From contig JBJDYV010000098.1 in the NCBI GenBank assembly GCA_051867655.1, forward strand, positions 1-64,000: 64,000 bases of DNA, given 5' to 3'. Positions 42,973 to 51,486 of this stretch are shown here, in pieces; within the stretch, counting starts at the first letter, position 1; every line of letters begins with the position of its first letter. The translations under genes were made by a program, and so were the position numbers. Under the pieces are notes generated by a model. It was not told the origin of the DNA, made no database searches, and was given only the letters and a program-made list of their open reading frames with translations. The stretch comes from JAJPXI01 sp051867655. Lineage in GTDB: Bacteria > Bacillota > Clostridia > Oscillospirales > Oscillospiraceae.

Positions 42973-44256
42973 TTACTTGCGTTTGGTGATCTCGTGGCGC
43001 CCGGGTCCGGTGGAGACCAGGGTGATGGGGTAGCCGATCTGCTGCTCCAAAAAGTCAACATAGGCCTTGGCGTTTTCCGGCAGGGCGGCGTAGTCTGTAC
43101 AGCCGCGGATGTCGCACTTCCAGCCGGGCAGGGTGGTGAATACAGGCTTGGCCTGCATGAGGGCGGGAGTGGTGGGAAACTTGTCGGTGACCTGGCCGTC
43201 GATCTCATATCCGGTGCAGACCTTGATCTCGTCCAGGTAGCACAGCACGTCCAGGCAGGTCAGCGCAACCTGGGTGCAGCCCTGGACCATACAGCCGTAC
43301 TTGGTGGCCACGGTGTCGAACCAGCCCACGCGGCGGGGACGCCCAGTGGTAGCGCCGAATTCGCCCTTGTCGCCGCCTCTGCGGCGCAGCTCGTCGCCTG
43401 CTTCACCGGTCAGTTCGCTGACGAAGGGCTCGGTATGGGAGCCGACGGAGGAGGAGTAGGCCTTGGTGACGCAGATCACATCCTCGATGGCGGTGGGGGG
43501 GATGGCGGCACCGACACAGCCAAAGCCAGCCAGCGTGTGGGAGGAGGTGGTCATGGGCACGATGCCCAGATCGGGGTCCTTCATGGAGCCCAACTGACCC
43601 TCCAGCAGGATGGATTTGCCGCTGCTCAGGGCTTCATGCACAAAGCCGACCGCGTCGCCCACGTAGGGGCGGATCAGCTCGCGCAGCTCCAAAAGCTCGT
43701 TGAAAAGCGCGTCGGCATCGACAGGGGGCTTGTGGTACAGATACTCAAAGAGTACATTTTTCATCGTCACAGCGGCGTTCAAACGCTCTCGCAGCCGCTC
43801 CTCGTCAAACAGGTCGCACACCTGAATGCCGACCTTGGCGTACTTGTCGGAGTAGAAGGGGGCGATGCCGCTCTTGGTGGAGCCGAAAGCTTTGCCGCCC
43901 AGGCGCTCCTCCTCATAGGCATCCTGCAGCACATGGTAGGGCATGAGCAGCTGGGCCCGTTCGGAGATGATCAGGTTGGGTGCGGGAACTCCCTGGTCGG
44001 TGATGGACTTCAGTTCATTCACCAGCTTTTTCACATCCAAGGCCACGCCGTTTCCGATGATGTTGGTGATGTGGGGATAGAAGGTACCCGAGGGAAGAAT
44101 GTGCAGGGCAAACCGGCCGTAGTCGTTGATGATAGTGTGCCCCGCGTTGGCCCCGCCCTGGAAGCGGATAACCACGTCGGACTGCTCAGCCAGCATGTCG
44201 GTGATCTTGCCCTTACCCTCGTCGCCCCAGTTGGCGCCGACGATCGCTTTTACCAT
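42973..44256 (-). CDS. purA: adenylosuccinate synthetase
   Basis: This 427-residue enzyme forms adenylosuccinate from IMP, aspartate and GTP. The motifs GANWGDEGKGKITD, GGANAGHTI, VGSHTEPF and the substrate loop GATTGRPRRVGWFD are intact. The ATG at 44256 follows GGAGG. Together with guaA nearby, both branches from IMP are represented, though the two genes are separated by two unrelated genes. Confidence 0.96.
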   Translation of the reverse strand: MVKAIVGANWGDEGKGKITDMLAEQSDVVIRFQGGANAGHTIINDYGRFALHILPSGTFYPHITNIIGNGVALDVKKLVNELKSITDQGVPAPNLIISERAQLLMPYHVLQDAYEEERLGGKAFGSTKSGIAPFYSDKYAKVGIQVCDLFDEERLRERLNAAVTMKNVLFEYLYHKPPVDADALFNELLELRELIRPYVGDAVGFVHEALSSGKSILLEGQLGSMKDPDLGIVPMTTSSHTLAGFGCVGAAIPPTAIEDVICVTKAYSSSVGSHTEPFVSELTGEAGDELRRRGGDKGEFGATTGRPRRVGWFDTVATKYGCMVQGCTQVALTCLDVLCYLDEIKVCTGYEIDGQVTDKFPTTPALMQAKPVFTTLPGWKCDIRGCTDYAALPENAKAYVDFLEQQIGYPITLVSTGPGRHEITKRK

Positions 44257-44348
44257 ATTCAGTTACCTCCGTGACCGGGATTCGCAACCGCGGTGCGGAT
44301 TTGCCTTTTCCGGCCACATGGAACAAAAGCAATTATAATCCTGTCTTC

Positions 44349-44378
44349 TTGCCTTTGCAAGCGGGAATGTGTTATAAT
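44349..44378 (+). promoter_or_regulatory. promoter of the alcohol dehydrogenase gene
   Basis: TTGCCT (44349-44354) and TATAAT (44373-44378) are separated by 18 nt. GGGAGG follows before the ATG at 44408. Confidence 0.6.
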
Positions 44379-44407
44379 TCATAAAAAAAGAACGGGAGGT
44401 CATCCCA

Positions 44408-45586
44408 ATGAACGAGTTTTCTTTCTGGATGCCTACAAAAGTGGTCTTTGGTACGGGTACGCCGGACCGAACAGGTGAAGAGGTCCGTGCCTTTCAGGGA
44501 AGTAAGGTGCTGGTACTTTACGGAGGCGGCAGCGCGGTCAAGAGCGGCCTGCTCAAACGAGTTACTAACAGTCTGGACCGGGAAGGCCTGGCCTGGAAAG
44601 CGGTGGGGGGCGTGCAACCCAATCCGCTGGCGGAGTTTGCCCAGAAGATCGTGGACGAGCACCGGGATCAGGGCTTCGACTTTTTGCTGGCCGTGGGCGG
44701 CGGCAGCGTCATTGACACCGCCAAGGCGGTGTCCTACGGCCTGAGCGATCCTGAAACGCCCATCTGGGACTATTTCAGCAAGAAAGCGGTCCCCAGCCGG
44801 AATCTGCCGGTGGGTGTGGTGCTGACCATTGCCGCCGCAGGCAGCGAGACCAGCGACTCTGCCGTGCTGACCTTGGAGTCCGAGCACCTGAAGCGCGGCC
44901 TTGGAACTCCCCTGAACCGTCCGAAGTTTGCTATCATGGACCCCGCGGTCACCGTGTCCCTGCCGCCCCGTCAGACGGCCTGCGGCATTACGGATATCAT
45001 GATGCATACACTGGACCGCTATTTCGCGCAAGGGACCGGAAATGATGTGACCGACGGCATCGCCCGCGCCGTACTGCGCACAGCGATTCGATCCGGTGCC
45101 GCCGCTATGGCCGATCCCGGGGATGTGAAGGCCCGCAGCGAGTTGATGTGGGCGGGCAGCATCTCCCACAACGGCATGACCGGATTGGGGCAGGGGAGGG
45201 ACTTTTCCGTCCACCAGCTGGGACACGAGCTGTCCGGAATGTTTGACATTCCCCACGGGGAGAGCCTGTCCGCCATGTGGCCGGCCTGGGCGCGGTATGT
45301 CATGGAGACCGACGTGCCCCGCTTTGCTCACTATGCCCGCGAGATCTGGGACATTGCCGAAGCGGACGACCGGAAAGCTGCGGTGCAGGGCATCGACGCC
45401 ACGGAAAACTATTTCCGCTCCCTTGGTATGCCCATTACACTGGGGCAGGCGGTGGGCGTTCAGCCGGAGGAGACCCTGAAGGCTCTTGCGCACAAGTGCT
45501 CTTTTGGAGGGACGCGGACGATCGGCTCCCTGCGGCCGCTGGGGGAAGAGGAGATCTATCAGGTTTACAAAAAATCCAACCACTGA
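44408..45586 (+). CDS. iron-containing alcohol dehydrogenase
   Basis: This 392-residue group III alcohol dehydrogenase resembles clostridial butanol dehydrogenases. Nucleotide-binding segments are LVLYGGGSAVKSG and AVGGGSVIDTAKAV. Metal ligands are in the conserved CGITDIMMHTLD and HQLGHELSGMFDIPHGESLS (Asp and His residues). It likely oxidises or forms alcohols such as butanol with NAD(P)H in fermentation. Confidence 0.92.
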   Translation: MNEFSFWMPTKVVFGTGTPDRTGEEVRAFQGSKVLVLYGGGSAVKSGLLKRVTNSLDREGLAWKAVGGVQPNPLAEFAQKIVDEHRDQGFDFLLAVGGGSVIDTAKAVSYGLSDPETPIWDYFSKKAVPSRNLPVGVVLTIAAAGSETSDSAVLTLESEHLKRGLGTPLNRPKFAIMDPAVTVSLPPRQTACGITDIMMHTLDRYFAQGTGNDVTDGIARAVLRTAIRSGAAAMADPGDVKARSELMWAGSISHNGMTGLGQGRDFSVHQLGHELSGMFDIPHGESLSAMWPAWARYVMETDVPRFAHYAREIWDIAEADDRKAAVQGIDATENYFRSLGMPITLGQAVGVQPEETLKALAHKCSFGGTRTIGSLRPLGEEEIYQVYKKSNH

Positions 45587-45614
45587 AAAATTTTTAAAAA
45601 CTTGTAAAAAGTTC

Positions 45615-45646
45615 TTGCATTTTTAAAATAAATGTGCTAATATAAT
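45615..45646 (+). promoter_or_regulatory. promoter of tRNA-Arg
   Basis: TTGCAT (45615-45620) is followed by TAATAT (17-nt spacer) overlapping TATAAT (20-nt spacer, 45641-45646), about 40 nt before the tRNA. Confidence 0.5.
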
Positions 45647-45684
45647 CAAGCTGTCATGAGGGACATCCCTATGAAAGACAGTAT

Positions 45685-45761
45685 GCGGCTGTAGCTCAGC
45701 TGGATAGAGTGTTTGGCTACGAACCAAAAGGTCGGGGGTTCGAATCCCTTCAGCCGTACCA
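45685..45761 (+). tRNA. tRNA-Arg (anticodon ACG)
   Basis: The cloverleaf is complete. The acceptor GCGGCTG pairs with CAGCCGT, there is a D-arm with AGCTCAGCTGGATAGAG, an anticodon stem TTTGG/CCAAA around CTACGAA, a T-arm GGGGGTTCGAATCCC (allowing wobble) and an encoded CCA end. A hairpin terminator follows directly. Confidence 0.95.
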
Positions 45762-45762
45762 G

Positions 45763-45800
45763 AAAAAGCCCTGAAACGTAACGTTTTGGGGCTTTTTCGT
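45763..45800 (+). terminator. terminator of tRNA-Arg
   Basis: AAAAAGCCCTGAAACG pairs imperfectly with CGTTTTGGGGCTTTTT, ending in T residues. Confidence 0.7.
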
Positions 45801-45895
45801 TACTTTTTTGAATATCTTATAAAGCCCCCAAGAGTGATTGGGGTTAATTTGGTGTTTATAGTGGCAGGATAAAAGTGTAGTACATTGTTTTTGCT

Positions 45896-45937
45896 TAAAA
45901 AGACACGCCGGAGAATGGCCTCCGGCGTGTCTTTTTC
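45896..45937. terminator. terminator of ireB (bidirectional)
   Basis: AAAAAGACACGCCGGAG and CTCCGGCGTGTCTTTTT form a 17-bp stem with a 5-nt loop, just past the ireB stop. T runs occur on either strand. Confidence 0.88.
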
Positions 45938-45943
45938 GTATAT

Positions 45944-46192
45944 TCAGGTGCGCAGATAGGACTTAACCAGTTCCTGCAGCAGCTCATCCCGGTCCAGCTT
46001 ACGAATCAGGGAGCGGGCGTTGTTGTAGTTGGTGATATAGGTGGGATCTTCAGAGAGGATATAGCCGACGATCTGATTGATGGGGTTATAGCCTTTCTCC
46101 TGCAGGGCGTTGTAAACTGTGCTCAAAATTGCTTTGATCTCTTCGCCCCGATCCTGGTGGAGAGAAAACTTCCGTGTGTAATCCATTTCCAT
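45944..46192 (-). CDS. ireB: IreB regulatory phosphoprotein
   Basis: This 82-residue protein matches the IreB/UPF0297 family in length and in ILSTVYNALQEKGYNPINQIVGYILSEDPTYIT, given here as one recognisable core and cut short: VYNALQEKGYNPINQIVGY. In Enterococcus IreB is phosphorylated by the IreK Ser/Thr kinase and tunes envelope stress resistance; Thr residues are present near the N terminus (DYTRKF). The start is the ATG at 46192 with AGGAGG upstream; the longer frame to 46276 was rejected. It lies downstream of pheT and is probably transcribed separately. Confidence 0.93.
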   Translation of the reverse strand: MEMDYTRKFSLHQDRGEEIKAILSTVYNALQEKGYNPINQIVGYILSEDPTYITNYNNARSLIRKLDRDELLQELVKSYLRT

Positions 46193-46313
46193 CGACGGTA
46201 CACCTCCTGCGTCATTCAAATTATTTATCATTATTTTAGCGCAACTGAAAGGCAATTGTAAAGGGGAGAATTGCAAATTTCATGAAAACTTAACGAAAAT
46301 GAAATGGTCTGAA

Positions 46314-48710
46314 TTAACGAAGCACCGCGCCCAGTTCGGATTCCAGAAGGGCCAGAATGCTCTTCACATCTTCGTCGGCCTCTTCGGCGGTCAGGCTGCG
46401 CTCATCGGAGCGCAGGACCAGGTTGAAGGCCACGGATTTCTTGCCCTCATCCACACCCTTGCCGCGGTAGATGTCGAACAGAGAGACTTCTTTCAGCAGG
46501 CCCTTGGCGCCGCGGCGGATGCAGTCCTCCAGCGCACCCACGGTGACAGCCTCATCGCACACCACGGCAATGTCGCGGGTCACGGCGGGGAACTTGGGCA
46601 GGGGTACATACTCCGGGTCGGCGCCCTTGGCGGCCATCAGCGCGTCAAAGCTCAGTTCGGCGCAGAAGAATTCGCCGTCCACGTCGTAGTTGCGGGCCAC
46701 CAGGGGGTGGATCTGACCGAACACGCCGATGCAGTCGCTGCCGCTCCAGACAGTGGCGCAGCGGCCGGGGTGATAGGAGGGATTGTCTGCACAGGCCTCA
46801 AAGCGGACGTCCTTGGCGCGGATATCCTGCAGGATGGACTCGATGATGCCCTTCAGGGCGAAGAAGTCCATGTCGCTGCCATACGCGCCGATGGAGAGCA
46901 GCTTGGACTCGATGGCCAGGCCATCTTCACCGCCGGGCAGATAAATCTTGCCGATCTCATACAGCTTGGCGGCCTTGTTGCGGTAGTTCCAGTTGCGGGT
47001 CAGGATCTCCAGCATGGAGGGCAGCACGGTGGTGCGCATGATGGAGGTGTCCTCGCCCAGGGGGTTCAGGATCTTGAAGGACTTGCGGCGCTCATCGTCG
47101 GCTGCCCAGCGGATCTTGTCGTAGTAGGTGGGGGAGATGAAGGAATAGGTAATGATCTCGTCGTAGCCAAAGGAGCGGCACAGCTCGCCCAGCCGGCGCT
47201 CCAGCTGCTGCGCGGGGGAGTAGCCGCCCAGAGTGGTCTGGCCCCGCATCAGGGTGCAGGGGATGTTGTTGTAGCCGTGGAAGCGGGCCACCTCCTCGGC
47301 CAGGTCGGCCATGCGCTTGACGTCGGCGCGGTAGGAGGGGACTGTGACCTGGTCGCCCTCCACCTGGAAATCCACGCCTTTCAGGATGGAGACCATTTCG
47401 TCAGCGGGGATGTCGGTGCCCAGCAGGGCGTTGATCTTCTCCGGCTCCAGCTTCAGCACAGTGGGCTGGGGAACGTAGTTCAGAATGTCGATCACGCCGT
47501 CCACCACGTCGCCGGCACCCAGCAGCTCTACCAGTTCGCAGGCGCGGTTCACGGCGGGGATGGTGTTCATGGGGTCCAGGCCCTTTTCAAACTTGGCAGA
47601 CGCCTCGGTGCGCATACCCAGGGACAGGGCGCCCTTGCGGATGCAGGTGCCGTCGAAGCAGGCGGACTCGAAGACCACGTCGGTGGTGTCGGCTACGATC
47701 TCGGAATTCATACCGCCCATGATGCCGGCCAGGCCCACGGCGCGGGTCTCATCGGCAATGACCAGGTGGTCGGCAGTCAGCTTGCGCACGTTGCCGTCCA
47801 GAGTGGTCAACTCCTCGCCTTCCTCGGCGCGGCGGACGATGATCTTGCCGCCCTGCACATAGCGGTAGTCGAAGGCGTGCATGGGCTGGCCGTACTCCAG
47901 CATAACATAGTTGGTGATGTCCACGATGTTGTTGATGGGGCGCACGCCCATGGCGCGCAGCCGCTCCCGCATCCACTTGGGGGAGGGGGCGATCTTCACA
48001 TTGCGCACCATGCGGGCGGTGTAGCGGGGGACCAGGTCGTCGGCGGGGGTTTCCACGTCAAGCAGGTCGATGAGATCGCCCTCGGCGCCGCCCTTAACCA
48101 CGGGCTCGTGGAGACGCAGCTCGGAATGGAAGGTGGCGGCGGCCTCCCGGGCCAGACCGATGACGGACAGGCAGTCGGGGCGGTTGGGAGTGATTTCGAA
48201 CTCCACCACATGGTCGTCCAGACCCACGGCGGTGCGGATGTCCTCGCCGATGGTCAGATCGGTCAGCTCAGGGTCGTCAGACAGGATCCAGATGCCGTCC
48301 TCATAGGCGGTGGGAAAGTCGCGCTGATCCAGGCCCAGCTCCTTGAAGGAGCACAGCATGCCGTTGGACACCTCGCCGCGCAGCTTGCCCTTTTCGATCT
48401 TCACACCGCCGGGCAGGGTGGACTTGTGCTTGGCCACGGGGACCAGGTCGCCTTCCTTGACGTTCTGGGCGCCGGTGACGATCTGGGTGGGCTCGCCTGT
48501 GCCCACATCCACCTGGCATACCCACATGTGGTCGGAGTTCTCATGGCGCTTCATGGATAAGACCTTGCCCACCACCACGTTGGTGATCTCGGCGCCCAGG
48601 TCAGTGGTGATCTCCACCTTGGAGCCGGACAGGGTCATGGCCTCGGCAAATTCTTTATCGCTGGCATCAATAGTCACGAACTCATTGAGCCATTTACGGG
48701 ATAGGTTCAT
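46314..48710 (-). CDS. pheT: phenylalanyl-tRNA synthetase beta subunit
   Basis: This 798-residue beta chain has the N-terminal EMAP-like tRNA-binding domain (about 40-155), the B3/B4 editing region, the B5 domain (VPSYRADVKRMADLAEEVARF in part), a catalytic-like module and the C-terminal anticodon-binding FDX-ACB domain (PLPKFPAVTRDIAVV). It pairs with PheS, encoded just upstream. The ATG at 48710 follows AAGGAG. The intercistronic gap holds a nested palindrome. Confidence 0.96.
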   Translation of the reverse strand: MNLSRKWLNEFVTIDASDKEFAEAMTLSGSKVEITTDLGAEITNVVVGKVLSMKRHENSDHMWVCQVDVGTGEPTQIVTGAQNVKEGDLVPVAKHKSTLPGGVKIEKGKLRGEVSNGMLCSFKELGLDQRDFPTAYEDGIWILSDDPELTDLTIGEDIRTAVGLDDHVVEFEITPNRPDCLSVIGLAREAAATFHSELRLHEPVVKGGAEGDLIDLLDVETPADDLVPRYTARMVRNVKIAPSPKWMRERLRAMGVRPINNIVDITNYVMLEYGQPMHAFDYRYVQGGKIIVRRAEEGEELTTLDGNVRKLTADHLVIADETRAVGLAGIMGGMNSEIVADTTDVVFESACFDGTCIRKGALSLGMRTEASAKFEKGLDPMNTIPAVNRACELVELLGAGDVVDGVIDILNYVPQPTVLKLEPEKINALLGTDIPADEMVSILKGVDFQVEGDQVTVPSYRADVKRMADLAEEVARFHGYNNIPCTLMRGQTTLGGYSPAQQLERRLGELCRSFGYDEIITYSFISPTYYDKIRWAADDERRKSFKILNPLGEDTSIMRTTVLPSMLEILTRNWNYRNKAAKLYEIGKIYLPGGEDGLAIESKLLSIGAYGSDMDFFALKGIIESILQDIRAKDVRFEACADNPSYHPGRCATVWSGSDCIGVFGQIHPLVARNYDVDGEFFCAELSFDALMAAKGADPEYVPLPKFPAVTRDIAVVCDEAVTVGALEDCIRRGAKGLLKEVSLFDIYRGKGVDEGKKSVAFNLVLRSDERSLTAEEADEDVKSILALLESELGAVLR

Positions 48711-48736
48711 ATGTCAAAACTCCTTATTATTGGATC

Positions 48737-48784
48737 GTAGGGGCGCATAGTATGCGCCCGCGGGCGGCTGTTAGCCGCCCCTAC
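48737..48784. repeat. nested palindromic repeat in the pheS-pheT gap
   Basis: The 48-bp element begins GTAGGGGCG and ends CGCCCCTAC. It encloses two smaller hairpins, GGGCGCATA/TATGCGCCC and GGGCGGCT/AGCCGCCC, giving a cloverleaf-like fold in RNA or DNA. Its form is that of a small dispersed REP/MITE-like repeat. It occurs once in this window. Confidence 0.75.
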
Positions 48785-48789
48785 AGAGA

Positions 48790-49815
48790 TTAGAACTGCT
48801 CGAGGAAGCGGATATCGTTCTCAAAGATCAGCCGCAGGTCGGCGATTTTGAAGCGGCGCATGGCGGTGCGTTCCAGGCCGATGCCGAAGGCCCAGCCGGA
48901 GTAGACCTCAGGGTCGATGCCGGCCATCTCCAGCACGCGGGGATGGATCATGCCCGCGCCCAGCAGCTCGATCCAGCCCTCACCCTTGCAGGTGGGGCAG
49001 CCCACGCCGCCGCACTTGTGGCACTGCACGTCCATCTCGCAGGAGGGTTCGGTGAAGGGGAAGTGGTGGGGACGGAAGCGGGTCTTGGTTCCCTTGCCGT
49101 AGAGCTGCTCCACGACCGTATTCAGAGTTCCCTTCAGGTCGGCCATGGTCACGCCCTTGTCGATGACCATGCCCTCTACCTGGTGGAACATGGGGGAGTG
49201 GGTGGCGTCCACCTCGTCCTTGCGGTACACGCGGCCGGGAGCGATGATGCGAATGGGCAGCTCCATGGTGTCCATGGCGCGCACCTGCATGGGGCTGGTC
49301 TGGGAGCGCAGCATGACACGGCTGTCCTCGTCAAAATAGAAGGTATCCGACCAGTCGCGGGAGGGGTGACCCTCCTCGGCGTTCAGACGGTCGAAGTTCA
49401 GCTCGGCCAGCTCCACTTCAGGGCCGTCCAGCACGGTGAAGCCCATGCCGATAAAGATGTCCTTGATCTCGTCCAAGGCCAGGTACATGGGGTGCTTGTG
49501 GCCCACCTTGAGGTCTTTGCCGGGAATGGTCACGTCCACGGTCTCCGCCTTGAGCTTCAGCTCCAGAGCGGCCTCCTCCAGCTTTTTGGAGGCGCTCTCC
49601 AGGGCACTTTCCAGGGCGGTGCGCACGTCGTTGGCCAGCTGGCCCATGGCGGGCCGCTCCTCGGCGGACAGCTTGCCCATCTGCTTGAGAACGGCGGTCA
49701 GCTCGCCCTTTTTGCCCAGGTACTTGACCCGGAGGGCGTCCAGGTCGGAAGAGGCTTTGGCTTCTTCAAAGGCCGCCAGCGCCTCCGCGCGGATTTTTGC
49801 CAGTTGTTCTTTCAT
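48790..49815 (-). CDS. pheS: phenylalanyl-tRNA synthetase alpha subunit
   Basis: This 341-residue catalytic subunit has an N-terminal coiled coil (about 1-85), class II motif 2 (SPMFHQVEGMVIDKGVTMADL in part), FRPHHFPFTEPSCEMDV and motif 3 GWAFGIGLERTAMRRF. A zinc-ribbon-like CHKCGGVGCPTCKG insert is present. The ATG at 49815 has GGAG upstream. It lies 70 nt after a polysaccharide deacetylase gene on the same strand, with no clear terminator between. Confidence 0.96.
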   Translation of the reverse strand: MKEQLAKIRAEALAAFEEAKASSDLDALRVKYLGKKGELTAVLKQMGKLSAEERPAMGQLANDVRTALESALESASKKLEEAALELKLKAETVDVTIPGKDLKVGHKHPMYLALDEIKDIFIGMGFTVLDGPEVELAELNFDRLNAEEGHPSRDWSDTFYFDEDSRVMLRSQTSPMQVRAMDTMELPIRIIAPGRVYRKDEVDATHSPMFHQVEGMVIDKGVTMADLKGTLNTVVEQLYGKGTKTRFRPHHFPFTEPSCEMDVQCHKCGGVGCPTCKGEGWIELLGAGMIHPRVLEMAGIDPEVYSGWAFGIGLERTAMRRFKIADLRLIFENDIRFLEQF

Positions 49816-49885
49816 GGTGTGCAGCTCCTTATGTGGAAATTGTAGGGATTAACAGAGAAAAAAGCAGGCCGCATAAATCGCGGAA

Positions 49886-51094
49886 TTACTTTAAATACAT
49901 GCTTGGATGGCTTGTGGTACTCATGTTGTAGCGAGTCAGCTTGTAAAGGCCCTGAGATATATCAACTGGGGCAGAGGCGGTGATCAGGGTCACGGCAAAA
50001 TGTTCCTGAATGAAGTCATCGGCCCAGGCGTCGGTTCGTCCATGGGGGTAGGCAAAGAGCAGAACCTTTCGGCCCAGATTAGCCTCCATCACGTCGATGC
50101 TCAGCTGAAGGTCGGTGAAAATTCGCTCGTCGTATTCCTCCTCAGTCTCCCCGGGCCGGCGCTGGATACCGTAGGTGTCGTATTCCGCGTTATACTCGTG
50201 AGACAGATAGGTGTGGGAACCAAATTCCACCAGACCGGAATCGGCCATCTCCCGGCACATGTCCCAGCTGAGCCAATTGGGCGCCTCGTTGACCTGGAGG
50301 GAGACGATCAGGGAAATGACAGCCTTGGCGCCAAATTCCTTTAAGATGGGATAGGCAAGATCGTAATTGCTGGCGTAGCCGTCGTCCATGGTGAGCATGA
50401 CGGCCTTTTCCGGCAGAGCGACGCCGGCAACCAGATCGCTGGGAAGAATGAAAGAATAGCCGTTGTCCACCAGCCACTGCAGGTCGGAGCGGAAGCTGCC
50501 GGTCGTGGTGGTCCAGTCATTGCACTCCATGCCATCCTCCACAAAGTGGTGGTACATCAGAACATACAAGGTCGTGTTCCGGGAAGAAGGCAATTCCGGT
50601 TCGACCGGATGGAACGAAAGCGTGGGTTCAGGCTCCTGTAAGGGATCGGGTTCCACGGAAAGCGCAAGCATAGGAGCGGGCTCGTCCGCGGAAGCAGATT
50701 CAGGCGCAGGTGTGGAATCCTCCGCGGGAGCAGGTTCAGATGCAGGGGCAGATTCCTCCGCAGGAGCGGGCCCGGTCACTGGGGAGGGCTCGTCTGCTGG
50801 TACAGGTTCGGGTGCCGGAGCAGGCTCGGCCGCAGAAGTGGAATCCGATACAGGAGCAGGCCCGGGAGTGGGAGCGGGTTCAAACGCCGGGGACGACCTG
50901 GGTGCGGGGACGAGTCGGGGTGCAGGCGCAGGCTCCGGAGTGGAAGTGATCGTAAAAGTGGGAGCGGCCTCCCGCGCGGAAGCGGACACCCCGGAAGATA
51001 TGCCCGCGGCCTGAGAGGAAGCTTGGCAAGCGGAGAGAAGCAAGACGCACAGAAGAGCAACAAGGAGCAACAGTTTAAGGCGTGGACAACTCAT
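49886..51094 (-). CDS. polysaccharide deacetylase lipoprotein
   Basis: This 402-residue exported protein has a lipobox (LLSAC, about residues 19-23), a low-complexity Pro/Ala/Glu/Ser tether of about 100 residues (repeats like PAPEPVPADEP), and a C-terminal NodB-type domain (about 170-400). The catalytic DD is in LTMDDGYASN, with His residues in EFGSHTYLSHEY and the late FAYPHGRTD. It likely deacetylates peptidoglycan or another surface glycan. The ATG at 51094 follows GGAGG. It is the first gene after a T-box leader and is followed by pheS, which is unexpected. Confidence 0.88.
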   Translation of the reverse strand: MSCPRLKLLLLVALLCVLLLSACQASSQAAGISSGVSASAREAAPTFTITSTPEPAPAPRLVPAPRSSPAFEPAPTPGPAPVSDSTSAAEPAPAPEPVPADEPSPVTGPAPAEESAPASEPAPAEDSTPAPESASADEPAPMLALSVEPDPLQEPEPTLSFHPVEPELPSSRNTTLYVLMYHHFVEDGMECNDWTTTTGSFRSDLQWLVDNGYSFILPSDLVAGVALPEKAVMLTMDDGYASNYDLAYPILKEFGAKAVISLIVSLQVNEAPNWLSWDMCREMADSGLVEFGSHTYLSHEYNAEYDTYGIQRRPGETEEEYDERIFTDLQLSIDVMEANLGRKVLLFAYPHGRTDAWADDFIQEHFAVTLITASAPVDISQGLYKLTRYNMSTTSHPSMYLK

Positions 51095-51132
51095 GAAAAG
51101 GAATTCCTCCAGGTACAGGATGTGGGCATAAC

Positions 51133-51376
51133 ATAAAAGCCTTTACTCTCCGTCCCTTAAGCAGGACGAAAAGCAAGGCTTTCCGCGGTACCACCCACAA
51201 TTCCCGCGCTTGCGCGCAGGCACTCGGGCCCCTGTAACGGTGGGCCTCCGGCCATGTCTCCATGGCGGCTCCCGGGCGAACCAAACCGGGCGTCCGCAGT
51301 CTGGCTTGCAGCCGGTGACCAGACCTCTCTTGGCGGCGTATCACGGTTATTTTCCCGTTCATCGCTTGTAACATCC
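51133..51376 (-). ncRNA. T-box leader
   Basis: Read leftward, the leader starts near 51376. It shows a Stem I with AGAGAGG and CCGGCTGCAAGCC, the conserved T-box TGGTACCGCGG (51193-51183) preceded by GGAATTGTGGG, and a terminator (AAAGCCTT ... AAGGCTTTTA, 51182-51133). It senses uncharged tRNA and controls transcription of the genes downstream. The codon at 51285-51283 (TTT followed by G) is a candidate Phe specifier, which fits pheST, but the Stem I pairing is not secure enough to settle it. Confidence 0.88.
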
Positions 51377-51381
51377 TATAT

Positions 51382-51410
51382 TATATAACATAGAAAAAGA
51401 GGAAATGCAA
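51382..51410 (-). promoter_or_regulatory. promoter of the T-box transcript
   Basis: Read leftward, TTGCAT (51410-51405) and TATATA (51387-51382) have a 17-nt spacer; a TATAAT overlaps two bases further on. Confidence 0.65.
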
Positions 51411-51432
51411 GGGAAAAATCCCCGTATATCAA

Positions 51433-51480
51433 AGGAAACAGCAGGGTGTTCCAAAGAAACCTTTAGAACACCCTGCTGCG
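51433..51480 (-). terminator. terminator of the ftsH operon
   Basis: CAGCAGGGTGTTC and GAACACCCTGCTG form a 13-bp stem followed leftward by TTTCCTTT, just past the DUF308 gene. Confidence 0.7.
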
Positions 51481-51486
51481 CGCCGC

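Noticed and set aside
45587..45943. tRNA-Arg as a possible integration site
   Set aside because: No integrase, no direct repeat of the tRNA 3' end and no mobile gene on either side; both flanks are housekeeping genes.
46299..48560. Very long rightward frame opposite pheT, and similar long frames opposite feoB, the SLH protein, purA and ftsH
   Set aside because: These are antisense frames over strongly conserved genes in GC-rich DNA; their translations are Gly/His/Gln-rich without domain patterns or ribosome sites.
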